Below, in pieces: positions 8,911-16,457 of a stretch of DNA of 64,000 bases (position 1 is the first letter of the stretch; every line of letters starts with the position of its first letter). Made by a program: the position numbers and the translations under genes. The stretch lies in NCBI RefSeq assembly GCF_000716595.1, contig NZ_JNXC01000026.1, positions 36,779 through 100,778 of the forward strand. The letters are read 5' to 3'. The stretch is from Saccharothrix sp. NRRL B-16314 (GTDB lineage: Bacteria; Actinomycetota; Actinomycetes; Mycobacteriales; Pseudonocardiaceae). The notes under the pieces are model-generated. The model worked only from the letters and a program-made list of their open reading frames with translations, made no database searches and was not told where the DNA came from.

Positions 8911-8945
8911 CCTGCGCCCCGACCGGAATTGTCGGTGGTCGGGTC

Positions 8946-8958
8946 TAGCGTCCCCGAC
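8946..8958 (+). promoter_or_regulatory. Leaderless promoter of the dnaN-like gene
   Basis: TAGCGT at 8946-8951, then seven bases, then ATG 8959. The same hexamer and spacing occur at 10791. Confidence 0.6.
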
Positions 8959-10062
8959 ATGGACCTGACCGCCACCACAGCCGATCTCGCCTCGGCCACC
9001 GCCGACGTCGCCCGCCTACTGCCATCGCGGGTGTACGACCCGGTGCTGGCCGGTCTGGTGCTGCGCGCGGACGGCGGTGGCGTCACGCTGGCGGGCAGTG
9101 ATCGAGAACACGCCGTCCGCCTGACCCGACCGGCCACGGTGCACGCCGACGGCGCGGTGGTCGTTCCCGCCAAACCCCTCGCGGACACGCTTCGGGGGTT
9201 GGACGACCCGCAGGTCAGGCTGGTGGTGGAGGGTTCACGCCTTGCCGTGCGCACGTCGACGGCCCGCTTCGCCCTGCCGTTGCTCGACCTGGCCACCCAC
9301 CCCGGCATCCCACCGCTGCCGCCCGCCGTCGGTTCGCTGCCGGCCCGCACCCTCGCCGCGGCCCTGGTCCCGGTGTCCAGCGCTGCTTCGAAGGACGACG
9401 CGCTCCCCGTCTTCACCGGTGTCCGCATCCACGGCGCGGGCGGTCGGCTGGAGCTGATCGCCACCGACCGTTACCGAATGGCCTTCGCTTCGCTACCGTG
9501 GGTGCCGACAGGCGAACTGGACGTCCTCGCTCCGGCGGTGGCCCTGGCCGAGGCGTCCCGCCGACCGGAGCGGGATGCCGAGGTGACGGTGCACGCCGAC
9601 GCCGACCGCGTCGCCCTGTCGTGGGCGGGTGGGAGCGTGAGCACGGCGCTGCTGGCCGCCCCGTTCCCGGACGATCGAGTGAGAAAGCTGTTGGAGGCGG
9701 TCATCGACAGCACGGTGTTGGTGGAAGCGGACGTGCTGGCGGGCGCGGTCCGACGAGCAGTCCCCTACGCCGGTCCGCACGGGTCGGTGACGATCCAGGT
9801 GGACGACGGTGAGCTGCGGGTGCGGGGCAGTGATCCGCAGAACGGCGAGTCGGAGGAGTCGGTCAAGGCGACGATCGACGGGAACCGGGTGACGAAGACC
9901 TTCCAGGCGAGGTACCTGGCCGATGCGCTGCGGGCGTTCAGCGGGCGGCGGGTCGAGCTGCGGATCCAGGACGGGCTGCGGTCGACGGTGCTGACGTCGC
10001 AGGCCGGGGACGACGGCGTGGAGCTGACGTACCTGGTGGTGCCCCTGCGAACGGTCTCCTGA
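8959..10062 (+). CDS. DNA polymerase III beta-clamp paralogue (second DnaN)
   Basis: 367 residues, the length and three-domain build of a beta sliding clamp. It has LVLRADGGGVTLAGSD in domain I, ATDRYRMAFA in domain II (the conserved TDxYRL-type element) and a C-terminal YLVVPLRTVS corresponding to the YLVMPMR end of true clamps. It lies away from any dnaA/recF/gyrB genes, so it is not the usual oriC-linked dnaN. Extra clamps in actinobacteria include GriR, which confers griselimycin resistance. Whether this one is an alternative clamp, a resistance copy or a regulator cannot be told from sequence. The ATG at 8959 rather than 8929 is set by the TAGCGT promoter. Confidence 0.85.
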   Translation: MDLTATTADLASATADVARLLPSRVYDPVLAGLVLRADGGGVTLAGSDREHAVRLTRPATVHADGAVVVPAKPLADTLRGLDDPQVRLVVEGSRLAVRTSTARFALPLLDLATHPGIPPLPPAVGSLPARTLAAALVPVSSAASKDDALPVFTGVRIHGAGGRLELIATDRYRMAFASLPWVPTGELDVLAPAVALAEASRRPERDAEVTVHADADRVALSWAGGSVSTALLAAPFPDDRVRKLLEAVIDSTVLVEADVLAGAVRRAVPYAGPHGSVTIQVDDGELRVRGSDPQNGESEESVKATIDGNRVTKTFQARYLADALRAFSGRRVELRIQDGLRSTVLTSQAGDDGVELTYLVVPLRTVS

Positions 10063-10098
10063 CCCAACGCCCACCTTGCCGCCCCGCCCGGCCGGCCG

Positions 10099-10370
10099 GC
10101 GCTCGGTCTGCGCGGAGGGCGGCCCGTCCGGCGCTCGGCCCGCCCAACGCCCGGCCCGTCCGGCTCTTGGTCCCTCCAGCGCCCGTTCCGCCCAACGCCC
10201 GGTCCCTCCAGCGCTCGGTCCCTCCAGCGCTCGGTCCGCCCGGCGCTCGGTCCGCCCGGCGCCCGTTCCGCCCAACGCCCGGCCCGTCCGGCTCTTGGTC
10301 CCTCCAGCGCCCGTTCCCTCCAGCGCTCGGTCCGCCAAGCGCTCGGTCCCTCCAGCGCTCGGTCCGCGCG
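10099..10370. repeat. Array of seventeen 16-bp tandem repeats
   Basis: Exactly 272 bp that divides into 17 units of 16 bp without indels, consensus GCGCTCGGTCCCTCCA or GCGCTCGGTCCGCCCG. A three-unit block (ACGCCCGGCCCGTCCG, GCTCTTGGTCCCTCCA, then GCGCCCGTTCC) recurs 128 bp apart, showing segmental duplication inside the array. It fills the gap between the convergent dnaN-like and HxlR genes. Since 16 is not a multiple of 3, protein coding is unlikely to be its role. Confidence 0.92.
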
Positions 10371-10397
10371 GGAGGCGGTTCGAGAGCCGGAGGGCGG

Positions 10398-10778
10398 CTA
10401 ATCGGTGCCGGGGCCGGCTCCCCAGGCCCACATGGCCTCCAGGACGTCGCGCAGGGCCTGCCCGCGGGGCGTCAAGGCGTACTTCACCCGGCTGGGCCAG
10501 CCGGGTTCACGGGAGCGCACGACCACGCCGCAGGCGGTCAGGTGTGCCAAGCGGTCGGTGAGGACCTTGTCGGACAGTGCGGGCAGGACTGTCGCGAGGT
10601 CGCTGAAGGTTCGTTCGTCGGCGAGCAGCTCGCGCACGACCAGCGTCGTCCACCGGCCGCGCAGCGCGTGCAACGTGACCTCCACCGGGCAGTCGGCCAC
10701 CGGGTGGTCGACCCCGCCGTACTCCTCGTCGGCCCAGAGATCCCGTCTGACCTGGGCACTTACCGTTTGGTTGGTCAC
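10398..10778 (-). CDS. HxlR-family winged-helix transcriptional regulator
   Basis: 126 residues: CPVEVTLHALRGRWTTLVVRELL (the HxlR N-terminal Cys and helix) at residues ~28-50, then FSDLATVLPALSDKVLTDRLAHL (recognition helix region) and a wing with KYALTPRGQALRDVL. HxlR proteins respond to aldehydes, quinones or disulfide stress, often through that Cys. GTG 10778 is chosen because GGAGGGCGGC precedes it. The divergent NTF2-like gene begins 25 bp away, so the two promoters interleave and the partner is a likely target. Confidence 0.9.
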   Translation of the reverse strand: MTNQTVSAQVRRDLWADEEYGGVDHPVADCPVEVTLHALRGRWTTLVVRELLADERTFSDLATVLPALSDKVLTDRLAHLTACGVVVRSREPGWPSRVKYALTPRGQALRDVLEAMWAWGAGPGTD

Positions 10779-10790
10779 GCGCCGCCCTCC

Positions 10791-10803
10791 TAGCGTCGTC
10801 GGC
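10791..10803 (+). promoter_or_regulatory. Leaderless promoter of the NTF2-like gene
   Basis: TAGCGT at 10791-10796 stands seven bases before the ATG at 10804, in the short divergent gap with the HxlR gene. Confidence 0.6.
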
Positions 10804-11097
10804 ATGATCGCGAGCACCCCCGAAGAGCTGCCCCGGCTGTTCGCCGAGGCGTTCAACGCCGGCGACCCGTCCTCCCTCTACGAACCCGGCGCCCAGCCGG
10901 CCGAACTGGCCGGGCACCTGGCTCTGGGCCTGGCGATGACCGTCAACGCCCGCAAGGTCATCACCAGGGGCGACCTCGCCCTGCTGGTCGTCGACTGGCG
11001 CATCGGCGACGTGACCGGCACGGCCACCGACGTCGCGCGGCGGGGCGCTGACGGCGGTTGGCGGTACGTGATCGACAACCCGACAGGGGTCGCGTAG
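10804..11097 (+). CDS. SnoaL/NTF2-like small protein
   Basis: 97 residues. The start (ELPRLFAEAFNAGDPSSLYEPGA) and end (GADGGWRYVIDNPTGVA) are characteristic of small NTF2-like (SnoaL/DUF4440-type) proteins. It is shorter than the usual 120-130 residues, having a compressed middle where the strand with the bulk of the pocket normally lies. It may be a small-molecule binding or isomerase-type protein. It is divergent from an HxlR regulator, so it may be induced by the same signal. Confidence 0.75.
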   Translation: MIASTPEELPRLFAEAFNAGDPSSLYEPGAQPAELAGHLALGLAMTVNARKVITRGDLALLVVDWRIGDVTGTATDVARRGADGGWRYVIDNPTGVA

Positions 11098-11157
11098 CCG
11101 TCAGTCAGGCCGCCAGGCCGCCAGTCCGTCAGCCGCCAGGCCGCCAGCCGGTGGCCG
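11098..11157. repeat. Short array of GGCCGCCA-type 8-bp repeats
   Basis: Imperfect tandem octamers (GGCCGCCA, GTCAGTCA and relatives, one unit of 7 bp) fill the 60-bp gap between the convergent NTF2-like and MBL genes and touch both stop codons. Confidence 0.65.
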
Positions 11158-11943
11158 TCAGGGCTTGTGCAGCAAGTACTCCAGCTGTGCCCGGACGGAC
11201 CACTCGGCGGCCGGCCACAGCGAGCGGTCCACGTCGGCGTACACCAGCTCGACCACCTGGCGCGGGGTGGGTGTCGCGCCGTCCGACGCCAGGTGTTCCA
11301 CCGCCGCCTTGACCTGCGTCAGGCGTTGTTCCCGGTGGGCCAGGTAGCCGGTGGCGGCGGCCACGACGTCCGGCAGTTCCGGACCGTGGCCGGGTAGCCC
11401 GATCGTGTTCGGCGGCAGGGCCGCGAGCTGCCGCAGCGACGCCAGGTAGTCGCCCAGCTTCCCGTCCGGGTGGGCCACGACGGTCGTGCCGCGCCCGAGG
11501 ACCGTGTCACCGGTCAGCACCGCGTCGTCCAGCTGGAAGCACACCGAGTCGGCCGTGTGGCCGGGCGTGGACAGGACCCGGATCGACAGCCCGGCCGCCT
11601 CGATCACCTCGCCCTCCTCCAGACCTCGACCACCCAGCCGGAAAGCCGGGTCGACGGATCGCACTGGCGCATCCACCTGTCGCCCGAACGCCCGTGCCCC
11701 GTCCGAGTGGTCCGGGTGACCATGCGTGAGGAGCACGACCTCCACCGGTGCCTGGTCAGCGATCCGGCCCAGGTGCGCGGCGTCCAACGGACCGGGGTCG
11801 ACAACGACGCACGACGACGAACCGGGCGCGCGCAGCACCCAGGTGTTCGTCCCGTCCAACGTCATCACACCGGGGTTCTCCGCGAGCAACACCGCCGCCG
11901 TGGGCGTGACCTGCCGCAACACCCCATAAGCCAACTCGCTCAC
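11158..11943 (-). CDS. MBL-fold metallo-hydrolase (LACTB2/Rv3677c type)
   Basis: 261 residues. The metal-binding motif THGHPDHSDGA lies near residue 80, followed by STPGHTADSVCF, LTGDTVLG and LPGHGPEL, giving a full glyoxalase-II/beta-lactamase-2 dinuclear site. The C-terminal 50 residues form the helical winged element seen in LACTB2-like hydrolases (ending RAQLEYLLHKP). The substrate is unknown. GTG 11943 overlaps the nudix stop (GTGA), so it is the second gene of a two-gene operon. M. tuberculosis has the homologous gene just after crp. Confidence 0.88.
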   Translation of the reverse strand: MSELAYGVLRQVTPTAAVLLAENPGVMTLDGTNTWVLRAPGSSSCVVVDPGPLDAAHLGRIADQAPVEVVLLTHGHPDHSDGARAFGRQVDAPVRSVDPAFRLGGRGLEEGEVIEAAGLSIRVLSTPGHTADSVCFQLDDAVLTGDTVLGRGTTVVAHPDGKLGDYLASLRQLAALPPNTIGLPGHGPELPDVVAAATGYLAHREQRLTQVKAAVEHLASDGATPTPRQVVELVYADVDRSLWPAAEWSVRAQLEYLLHKP

Positions 11944-12743
11944 GGCACGACCACCCGCAGCACGTCGCCATCCCGGACCAACTTCGGGATCACCTTCTGC
12001 ACGGTCCGCTGCTCGTCCAGCGCCGCCGCGACCGACCCCAGCTCGTCCAGCTCCGCCAACGTCACCCAGGTGGGTGGCATCAACGCCCGCCGCCCGGCCT
12101 TCCAGTCCGCCAACGCGTCCACCGGCCGCTGCCACTCCGCGTCCGAGGCCTCCGTCGTCGCACCGTCCGCCTTCTGCCCCTCCGGCAGCACGGCCACGAA
12201 GAACCGCGTGTCGTACCGCCGCGGCTCCTCCTCCGGCGTCAACCAGTTCGCCCACGGCCGCAGCAGGTCCGCCCGCAGCACCAGCCCTTCCGCGGACAGG
12301 AACTGCGCCAACGACAACTCCCGGGCCACCAACGCCTCACGGGCCGAGGCGAACCCGGCGGTGTCGGCCACCACCGACGAGGCCGACGGCCCGGCCAGCA
12401 GCACCCCCGACTCCTCGAAGGTCTCCCGCACCGCGGCGCACACCAGCGCCGTCGCCAACTCCACCGAGCACCCGAACTGCGAGGCCCACCACGAGGGCGA
12501 AGGCCCGCTCCAGGCCACCGACGTGTCCGCGTCCCGCTGGTCGACCCCGCCTCCGGGGAACACCGTCATCCCGCCCGCGAACGCCATCCCGGCCACCCGC
12601 CGCAGCAGGAACGCCTCCACCCCGGCCGCACCGTCCCGCACCAACGCCACCGTCGCGGCGTCGCGCGGCTCGGCGGGCGGCCCGGTGAAGACCTCCGGTA
12701 CCAGACCCGCCGGCAACACCATTTCCTCCGGAAGCTCGCGCAC
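11940..12743 (-). CDS. Nudix hydrolase with a long insertion before the nudix helix
   Basis: 267 residues. FPGGGVDQRD begins the nudix box, but about 35 residues intervene before AAVRETFEESGVLL, an insertion typical of NUDT7/NUDT19-like enzymes acting on CoA esters or nucleotide sugars. GTG 12743 is chosen because a TAGGCT hexamer stands seven bases upstream and the family N-terminus (FTGPPAEPRDAATVALVRDG) needs residues before the internal ATG at 12722. Translationally coupled to the downstream MBL gene. Confidence 0.85.
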   Translation of the reverse strand: MRELPEEMVLPAGLVPEVFTGPPAEPRDAATVALVRDGAAGVEAFLLRRVAGMAFAGGMTVFPGGGVDQRDADTSVAWSGPSPSWWASQFGCSVELATALVCAAVRETFEESGVLLAGPSASSVVADTAGFASAREALVARELSLAQFLSAEGLVLRADLLRPWANWLTPEEEPRRYDTRFFVAVLPEGQKADGATTEASDAEWQRPVDALADWKAGRRALMPPTWVTLAELDELGSVAAALDEQRTVQKVIPKLVRDGDVLRVVVP

Positions 12744-12756
12744 GAACCCGAGCCTA
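12744..12756 (-). promoter_or_regulatory. Leaderless promoter of the nudix-MBL operon
   Basis: Complement of 12751-12756 reads TAGGCT, followed by seven bases and the GTG at 12743. Confidence 0.55.
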
Positions 12757-12774
12757 CGGCGAGGATCTCCCCCC

Positions 12775-13131
12775 GTGGACACCAAGAAAAAGGGCTGCCT
12801 GGTCAACGTCCTGCTCTTCGTCGTCGGCGCGGTCGTCGGCACCGGCCTGACGGCGACGACCGCCGTGCTGCTCTTCCTGCCCACCAGCACCACGACCAGC
12901 ACGAACGAGGGCACGCCGAACATCTACGTGAAGGAGCGCTCCAGCCTGCTCGGCGGCGTCGAGCACGAGGTCTGGCTGGGTTCGTCGGCGGACTACGGGC
13001 ACCGCGTCGCCATCCCGGACGACTGGGGCGCCACGCCCGAGGTCGACCGCCGACCGGACGGCGTGGAGCTGCGGTTCGAGAACGGCGGCCGGATCTTCGT
13101 GCCGGAAGCCACTTACGTCGGCGGCCGATGA
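12775..13131 (+). CDS. Small membrane-anchored protein of unknown function
   Basis: 118 residues: basic start (VDTKKKG), one transmembrane helix at ~9-33 (VNVLLFVVGAVVG...), a Thr/Ser-rich linker, then an exported ~75-residue domain (IYVKERSSLLGGVEHEVWLG..., GHRVAIPDDWG). No family was recognised. GTG at 12775 starts right after the nudix promoter region. Its stop overlaps the next gene's ATG (ATGA), so it is probably co-expressed with the oxidoreductase. Confidence 0.7.
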   Translation: MDTKKKGCLVNVLLFVVGAVVGTGLTATTAVLLFLPTSTTTSTNEGTPNIYVKERSSLLGGVEHEVWLGSSADYGHRVAIPDDWGATPEVDRRPDGVELRFENGGRIFVPEATYVGGR

Positions 13132-14039
13132 AAGGCAGGATGGGCCGAGTGGACGAACAGCTGCGCGTAGGACTCATCGGTGCCGGCCCGTGGGCGAACA
13201 TGGTGCACGCACCGGGCATCGCCGATCACCCGGGCACCCACCTGACCACCGTCTGGGCCCGTCGGGAGGAGGCGGCCACCGAGCTCGCCAAGATCCACTG
13301 CGCCACCGTCGCGAAGACGCCCGAGGAACTGCTGGACCAGGTGGACGCGGTCGCGTTCGCCGTGCCGCCGGCGGTGCAGGCCGAGATCGCCGTCCAGGCC
13401 GCCGAGCGGGGCAAGCACCTGATCCTCGAGAAGCCCATCGCGGGCACCCTCGCGGACGCGGAACGGCTCGTCGACGCGGTGGAGCGCAACAGCGTCGCGT
13501 CCCTCGTCGTGCTCACGAAGAGGTTCGCCCCGGAGACCCGCGAGCAGCTGGACCAGCTCGCCGAGGCCGGTGGCTGGGTCGGCGGCAGTGCGCGCTGGCT
13601 GACCGGCGCCCTCCTCGGCGGCCCGTTCTCGCACTCGCCGTGGCGGCACGAGCGCGGCCCGCTGGACGACATCGGCCCGCACGCGTTCGACCTGCTCGAC
13701 GCCACCCTCGGCACGATCACGGACGTCATCTCGGCGAACCGGTCCGAGCACGGCCTGTGGCAGATCGTCTTCCAGCACGAGGGCGGCGCGACGAGCGTGG
13801 CCACGATGACCATGACGCTGCCGCTGAACCCGGGCATCGCCGAGGTCATCGTGTACGGCGAGCACGGCCACCGCGTGCTGGCCGACCGCGGCACGACCGC
13901 GCAGCAGTGCTTCACGAACCTGCTGGACGACTTCGTGGCGATGGTCGACAGCGGCACCACCGAGCACCCGCTCGACGTCCGCCGCGGCCTGCACCTCCAG
14001 CGGATCATCGACCTGGCCAGGCGGAAGTCGGAGGCGTGA
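13128..14039 (+). CDS. Gfo/Idh/MocA-family oxidoreductase
   Basis: 303 residues. The Rossmann motif GLIGAGPWANMVHAPG occurs at residues ~15-30, the family's ILEKPIAGT at ~100, and the catalytic-site region DDIGPHAFDLLDATLG near 180. These proteins oxidise or reduce sugars, inositols or related compounds with NAD(P). ATG 13128 overlaps the upstream stop; GTG 13149 (just before DEQLRVGLIG) is an alternative start. The stop is TGA followed by C, a leaky context, and the frame beyond it remains open (see the remnant at 14043). Confidence 0.87.
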   Translation: MKGRMGRVDEQLRVGLIGAGPWANMVHAPGIADHPGTHLTTVWARREEAATELAKIHCATVAKTPEELLDQVDAVAFAVPPAVQAEIAVQAAERGKHLILEKPIAGTLADAERLVDAVERNSVASLVVLTKRFAPETREQLDQLAEAGGWVGGSARWLTGALLGGPFSHSPWRHERGPLDDIGPHAFDLLDATLGTITDVISANRSEHGLWQIVFQHEGGATSVATMTMTLPLNPGIAEVIVYGEHGHRVLADRGTTAQQCFTNLLDDFVAMVDSGTTEHPLDVRRGLHLQRIIDLARRKSEA

Positions 14040-14042
14040 CGT

Positions 14043-14340
14043 GACGCGGGACCACTGATCGGACCCGGAGGTCCCGAGCGAGGTGGACGTCGGGTCGTCA
14101 GCGGCCTGGCTCGCGGGAAGAGCCGTTACGACGACGGCGACTGGCGGGAGGCCGAGCGCCACTTCCGGATCGCGCTGGACGACGATCCGGAGTCGCAGGC
14201 GGCCGGCGAACTCGCGCTGGACGCCGCGAACGCTTGCGCCACCGCGGCCGAGGCCGCCGTGGACCTGCACCGGCTGGTCCCGCCCGTGCACCGGCTGAGC
14301 GCGCGCTATCTCCACGGCGCACGCCCGCCGCACGTGTGCC
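14043..14340 (+). pseudogene. TPR-like gene remnant in frame behind the oxidoreductase
   Basis: Reading in the same frame as the Gfo/Idh gene after its TGA gives a segment (about 14097-14250) with tetratricopeptide character: KSRYDDGDWREAERHFRIAL, then DDDPESQAAGELALDAANA. There is no ATG/GTG/TTG in frame before 14259, and the similarity fades after ~14270, so this looks like a decayed piece of a TPR protein. The alternatives are a read-through extension of the oxidoreductase or a chance resemblance. The rest of the gap to 14453 holds nothing else recognisable. Confidence 0.4.
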
Positions 14341-14453
14341 GACGACCCGGTCCGCCGCCGGGTCGAAGCCGCAACGGACCGGAAAGCGGCTCGGCCCTGC
14401 CGCCCGCTCTCCGCGGACGCCAGGGCCGAGCTGCTGACGGGACTCCGGGGCCT

Positions 14454-15815
14454 TCAGCCCTGGTACTTGCCGTTGGCCGGCTTGGGGACGCCGTTCACGA
14501 ACTCGGGTCCGGCCGGCCACGACTGCTGCTCGCGCTGCGCCAGCTCCTCGTGCAGCTGCTGCAACAACGCCCGTTCCCGGTCGCTGAGCTTGGCGTCCAC
14601 GGTCGGCGGCAGCTGCACGGGGGTCGGGGCCTGCCCGTCGGCCAACGCGGCCTGCAGCATCGCCAGGTCTTCCGGGCCGAGCTCGGTGGTGACCTCCGCC
14701 CGCGACAACGGGTGGTCGTCCGGGAAGGCGAACGCGAACGCCGGCGAGGCGACGGGCGCGGGCTCCTCCACCGCCGGCGGCGGTTCGACGGGCGCCTCCG
14801 GGAAGTGCTCGCTCTCGGCGCGCACGTCGTCGACCTGCACGTCATCGACGCGGATGCCGTGACCGCGAACGTCATCGGCGCGGACGTCGTCAGCACGGAC
14901 GTCGGCACGAACGTCAGCGCGAACGTCAGCGCGGACATCGGAGCGAACGTCGGCACGGACATCGTCAGCGCGGACGTCGTCCACCTCGTCCACGTGGACG
15001 ACCTCGGCCGGTTCGCGCACCGGCAGCCGCCTCACCGGCTTCGGCGGGAACGGCTGGGCGCCCTCGTAGGACTCGGCGCGCGCACGACGTGACTTGGAGC
15101 CGTTCTGCGGTTCGACAGGCACCGGTTCCGGCTCGACCACCGGTGCCTGGTCCCGCACTTCACCGTCGAACCACGTGGCGGCGTCGGGCGGTGGCTGAGG
15201 GCTTGTCGACCCGGACGAGAAGAACACCTCGCGGGCCGTGGTGACGGCCGCCGCGTGGTACTCGCCGAGCTGCGTGCCGACGGTCAGCACCTCGACCGCC
15301 GCGCGGATGCCCGCCTTCCGCAGCACGGTGTCCACCCGGTAGGCGGTGGCGGGCGCGAAACCCGACGGGCCGATGTCCACCAGGACGACGCGCTGCGGCA
15401 GCGGTCCGGGTGTCGCACCGGCCGGGGTGGACCGCCACGTGGCGCGCACGCCGCGCACGTCCGGCAGCACCGACACGGTCTTGCCCAGCACCTCGCCGAG
15501 GCGGTCGGCCGGGTCGGACTCGACGGTGAACCGGTGCTTGACCACCGGCACCCGCTCGACCGCGAACAGCCGGTCCGCCAGCGCGGGGTCCGAGCGGACC
15601 TCGCCGAGCAGCCAGCCGAACTCGTGGCGCTCCTCCGGTGTCACCGGGATGCGCCCGGCCAGCAGGCAGCCGACGACGAGTTCGACGGCTCTGTCCAGCT
15701 CGGCCACCGCGAGCAGCTCCCGAGCCTGGGTCAACGCGTCGTCGTCGACGCGTCCGGCCAGCGCCAACAGGAGGTCGTGTAAACGGACGGGGAGTCCCAC
15801 TCCGTCGTTCGTCAC
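14454..15815 (-). CDS. Uncharacterised protein with V-R-A-D repeats
   Basis: 453 residues. The N-terminal ~215 residues form a domain paralogous to the next gene (LHDLLLALAGR start, VRATWRS, RVVLVDIG, VLRKAG...VEVL..G..LGEYHAAA). Then comes a proline-rich linker and a low-complexity tract (~265-330) of DVRAD/DDVRAD units encoded by 12- and 15-bp DNA repeats. A ~110-residue C-terminal part contains a Leu/Gln-rich helix (RERALLQQLHEELAQREQ). No signal peptide is seen. GTG 15815 has GGAAGGAG upstream. Family not recognised; it resembles an adaptor with a flexible acidic-basic spacer. Confidence 0.7.
   Translation of the reverse strand: MTNDGVGLPVRLHDLLLALAGRVDDDALTQARELLAVAELDRAVELVVGCLLAGRIPVTPEERHEFGWLLGEVRSDPALADRLFAVERVPVVKHRFTVESDPADRLGEVLGKTVSVLPDVRGVRATWRSTPAGATPGPLPQRVVLVDIGPSGFAPATAYRVDTVLRKAGIRAAVEVLTVGTQLGEYHAAAVTTAREVFFSSGSTSPQPPPDAATWFDGEVRDQAPVVEPEPVPVEPQNGSKSRRARAESYEGAQPFPPKPVRRLPVREPAEVVHVDEVDDVRADDVRADVRSDVRADVRADVRADVRADDVRADDVRGHGIRVDDVQVDDVRAESEHFPEAPVEPPPAVEEPAPVASPAFAFAFPDDHPLSRAEVTTELGPEDLAMLQAALADGQAPTPVQLPPTVDAKLSDRERALLQQLHEELAQREQQSWPAGPEFVNGVPKPANGKYQG
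14825..15000 (-). repeat. 12/15-bp coding repeats giving the V-R-A-D tract
   Basis: Imperfect units such as CGAACGTCAGCG and CGGACGTCGTCAG in tandem; lengths are multiples of three so the frame is kept. Likely to vary in number between strains. Confidence 0.8.
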
Positions 15816-15853
15816 GCCTGTTCTCCTTCCGGCCCGCGCGGGAGCGCCGAGCT

Positions 15854-16456
15854 CTATACGGGCACCAGGTGCCCATCGGCGTCAGCGCCGGCGCAGACCA
15901 GCTCCGATGCCGCCAACGCCGCCCGGTGGTAGGGCGGCAGGTCCAATCCGGCGGGCAGTACCTCGACACACGGGTCGTGCTCGCCGAGCGCCCGCAGCAC
16001 CCGCTGGAGCTCACCGGTCAGCCGGGCTTCCCCGGTCGACGCGGTGACCAGGATGAGCCTCCTGGGTCCGTCCCCGCCCAGCCGCCACGCGGACCGGACT
16101 TCGCCGACCCCGAGGCGTCCCCGCAAGGTCGCTCCGAGCACCACGGTCACAGAATCACCCATCAGCACCCGATCGGGTGATTCCGGGGAGAAGGTGTAGC
16201 CGGATTCGGGCAGTTCGTCCAGCCCTTTGACCGAACTGATCGTGGACCGGTCGGCCCCGTGCGGCACGAGCGCGTCCGCCAGCAGCCGCTGCTCGTAGTC
16301 GGTCAGCCCGACCCGGTCGTGCAGCAGCGTGCGGGGAAGGGCGCGGGCGAGCACGGTGACCGCGTCCGTCGCGGCCCAGTCCCGGAACCGCCAGAGGACG
16401 TCGTCCGGCAGCCGCCCGGCCAGCCTCAGCAGCAGCTCGTGGCACGTGTCGGACAT
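15854..16456 (-). CDS. Uncharacterised protein, paralogue of the N-terminal domain of its neighbour
   Basis: 200 residues, roughly co-linear with residues 10-215 of the downstream 453-residue protein. Shared landmarks are (C)HELLLRLAGRLPDD, a LTDYEQRLLADAL helix, GEVRSAWRLGG, RRLILVTAS, LQRVLRALGEHDPCVEVLPAG and LPPYHRAALAASELV. Sequence drift is high, so the duplication is old. It is transcribed ahead of its paralogue (39 bp apart) and follows ridA by one base, so the three lie in one operon. Function unknown. Confidence 0.72.
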   Translation of the reverse strand: MSDTCHELLLRLAGRLPDDVLWRFRDWAATDAVTVLARALPRTLLHDRVGLTDYEQRLLADALVPHGADRSTISSVKGLDELPESGYTFSPESPDRVLMGDSVTVVLGATLRGRLGVGEVRSAWRLGGDGPRRLILVTASTGEARLTGELQRVLRALGEHDPCVEVLPAGLDLPPYHRAALAASELVCAGADADGHLVPV

Positions 16457-16457
16457 C

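Noticed and set aside
8929..8958. Upstream start for the dnaN-like gene
   Set aside because: It would lie across the TAGCGT promoter; the ATG at 8959 fits the clamp N-terminus.
10099..10370. CRISPR array
   Set aside because: The units are contiguous with no spacers, are not palindromic as CRISPR repeats usually are, and no cas genes are present.
14259..15092. Plus-strand open frame with ADAVTANVIGADVV-type repeats
   Set aside because: Antisense to the 453-residue gene. The repeats are simply the complement of the DVRAD coding repeats; only the small upstream TPR-like part is kept as a possible remnant.
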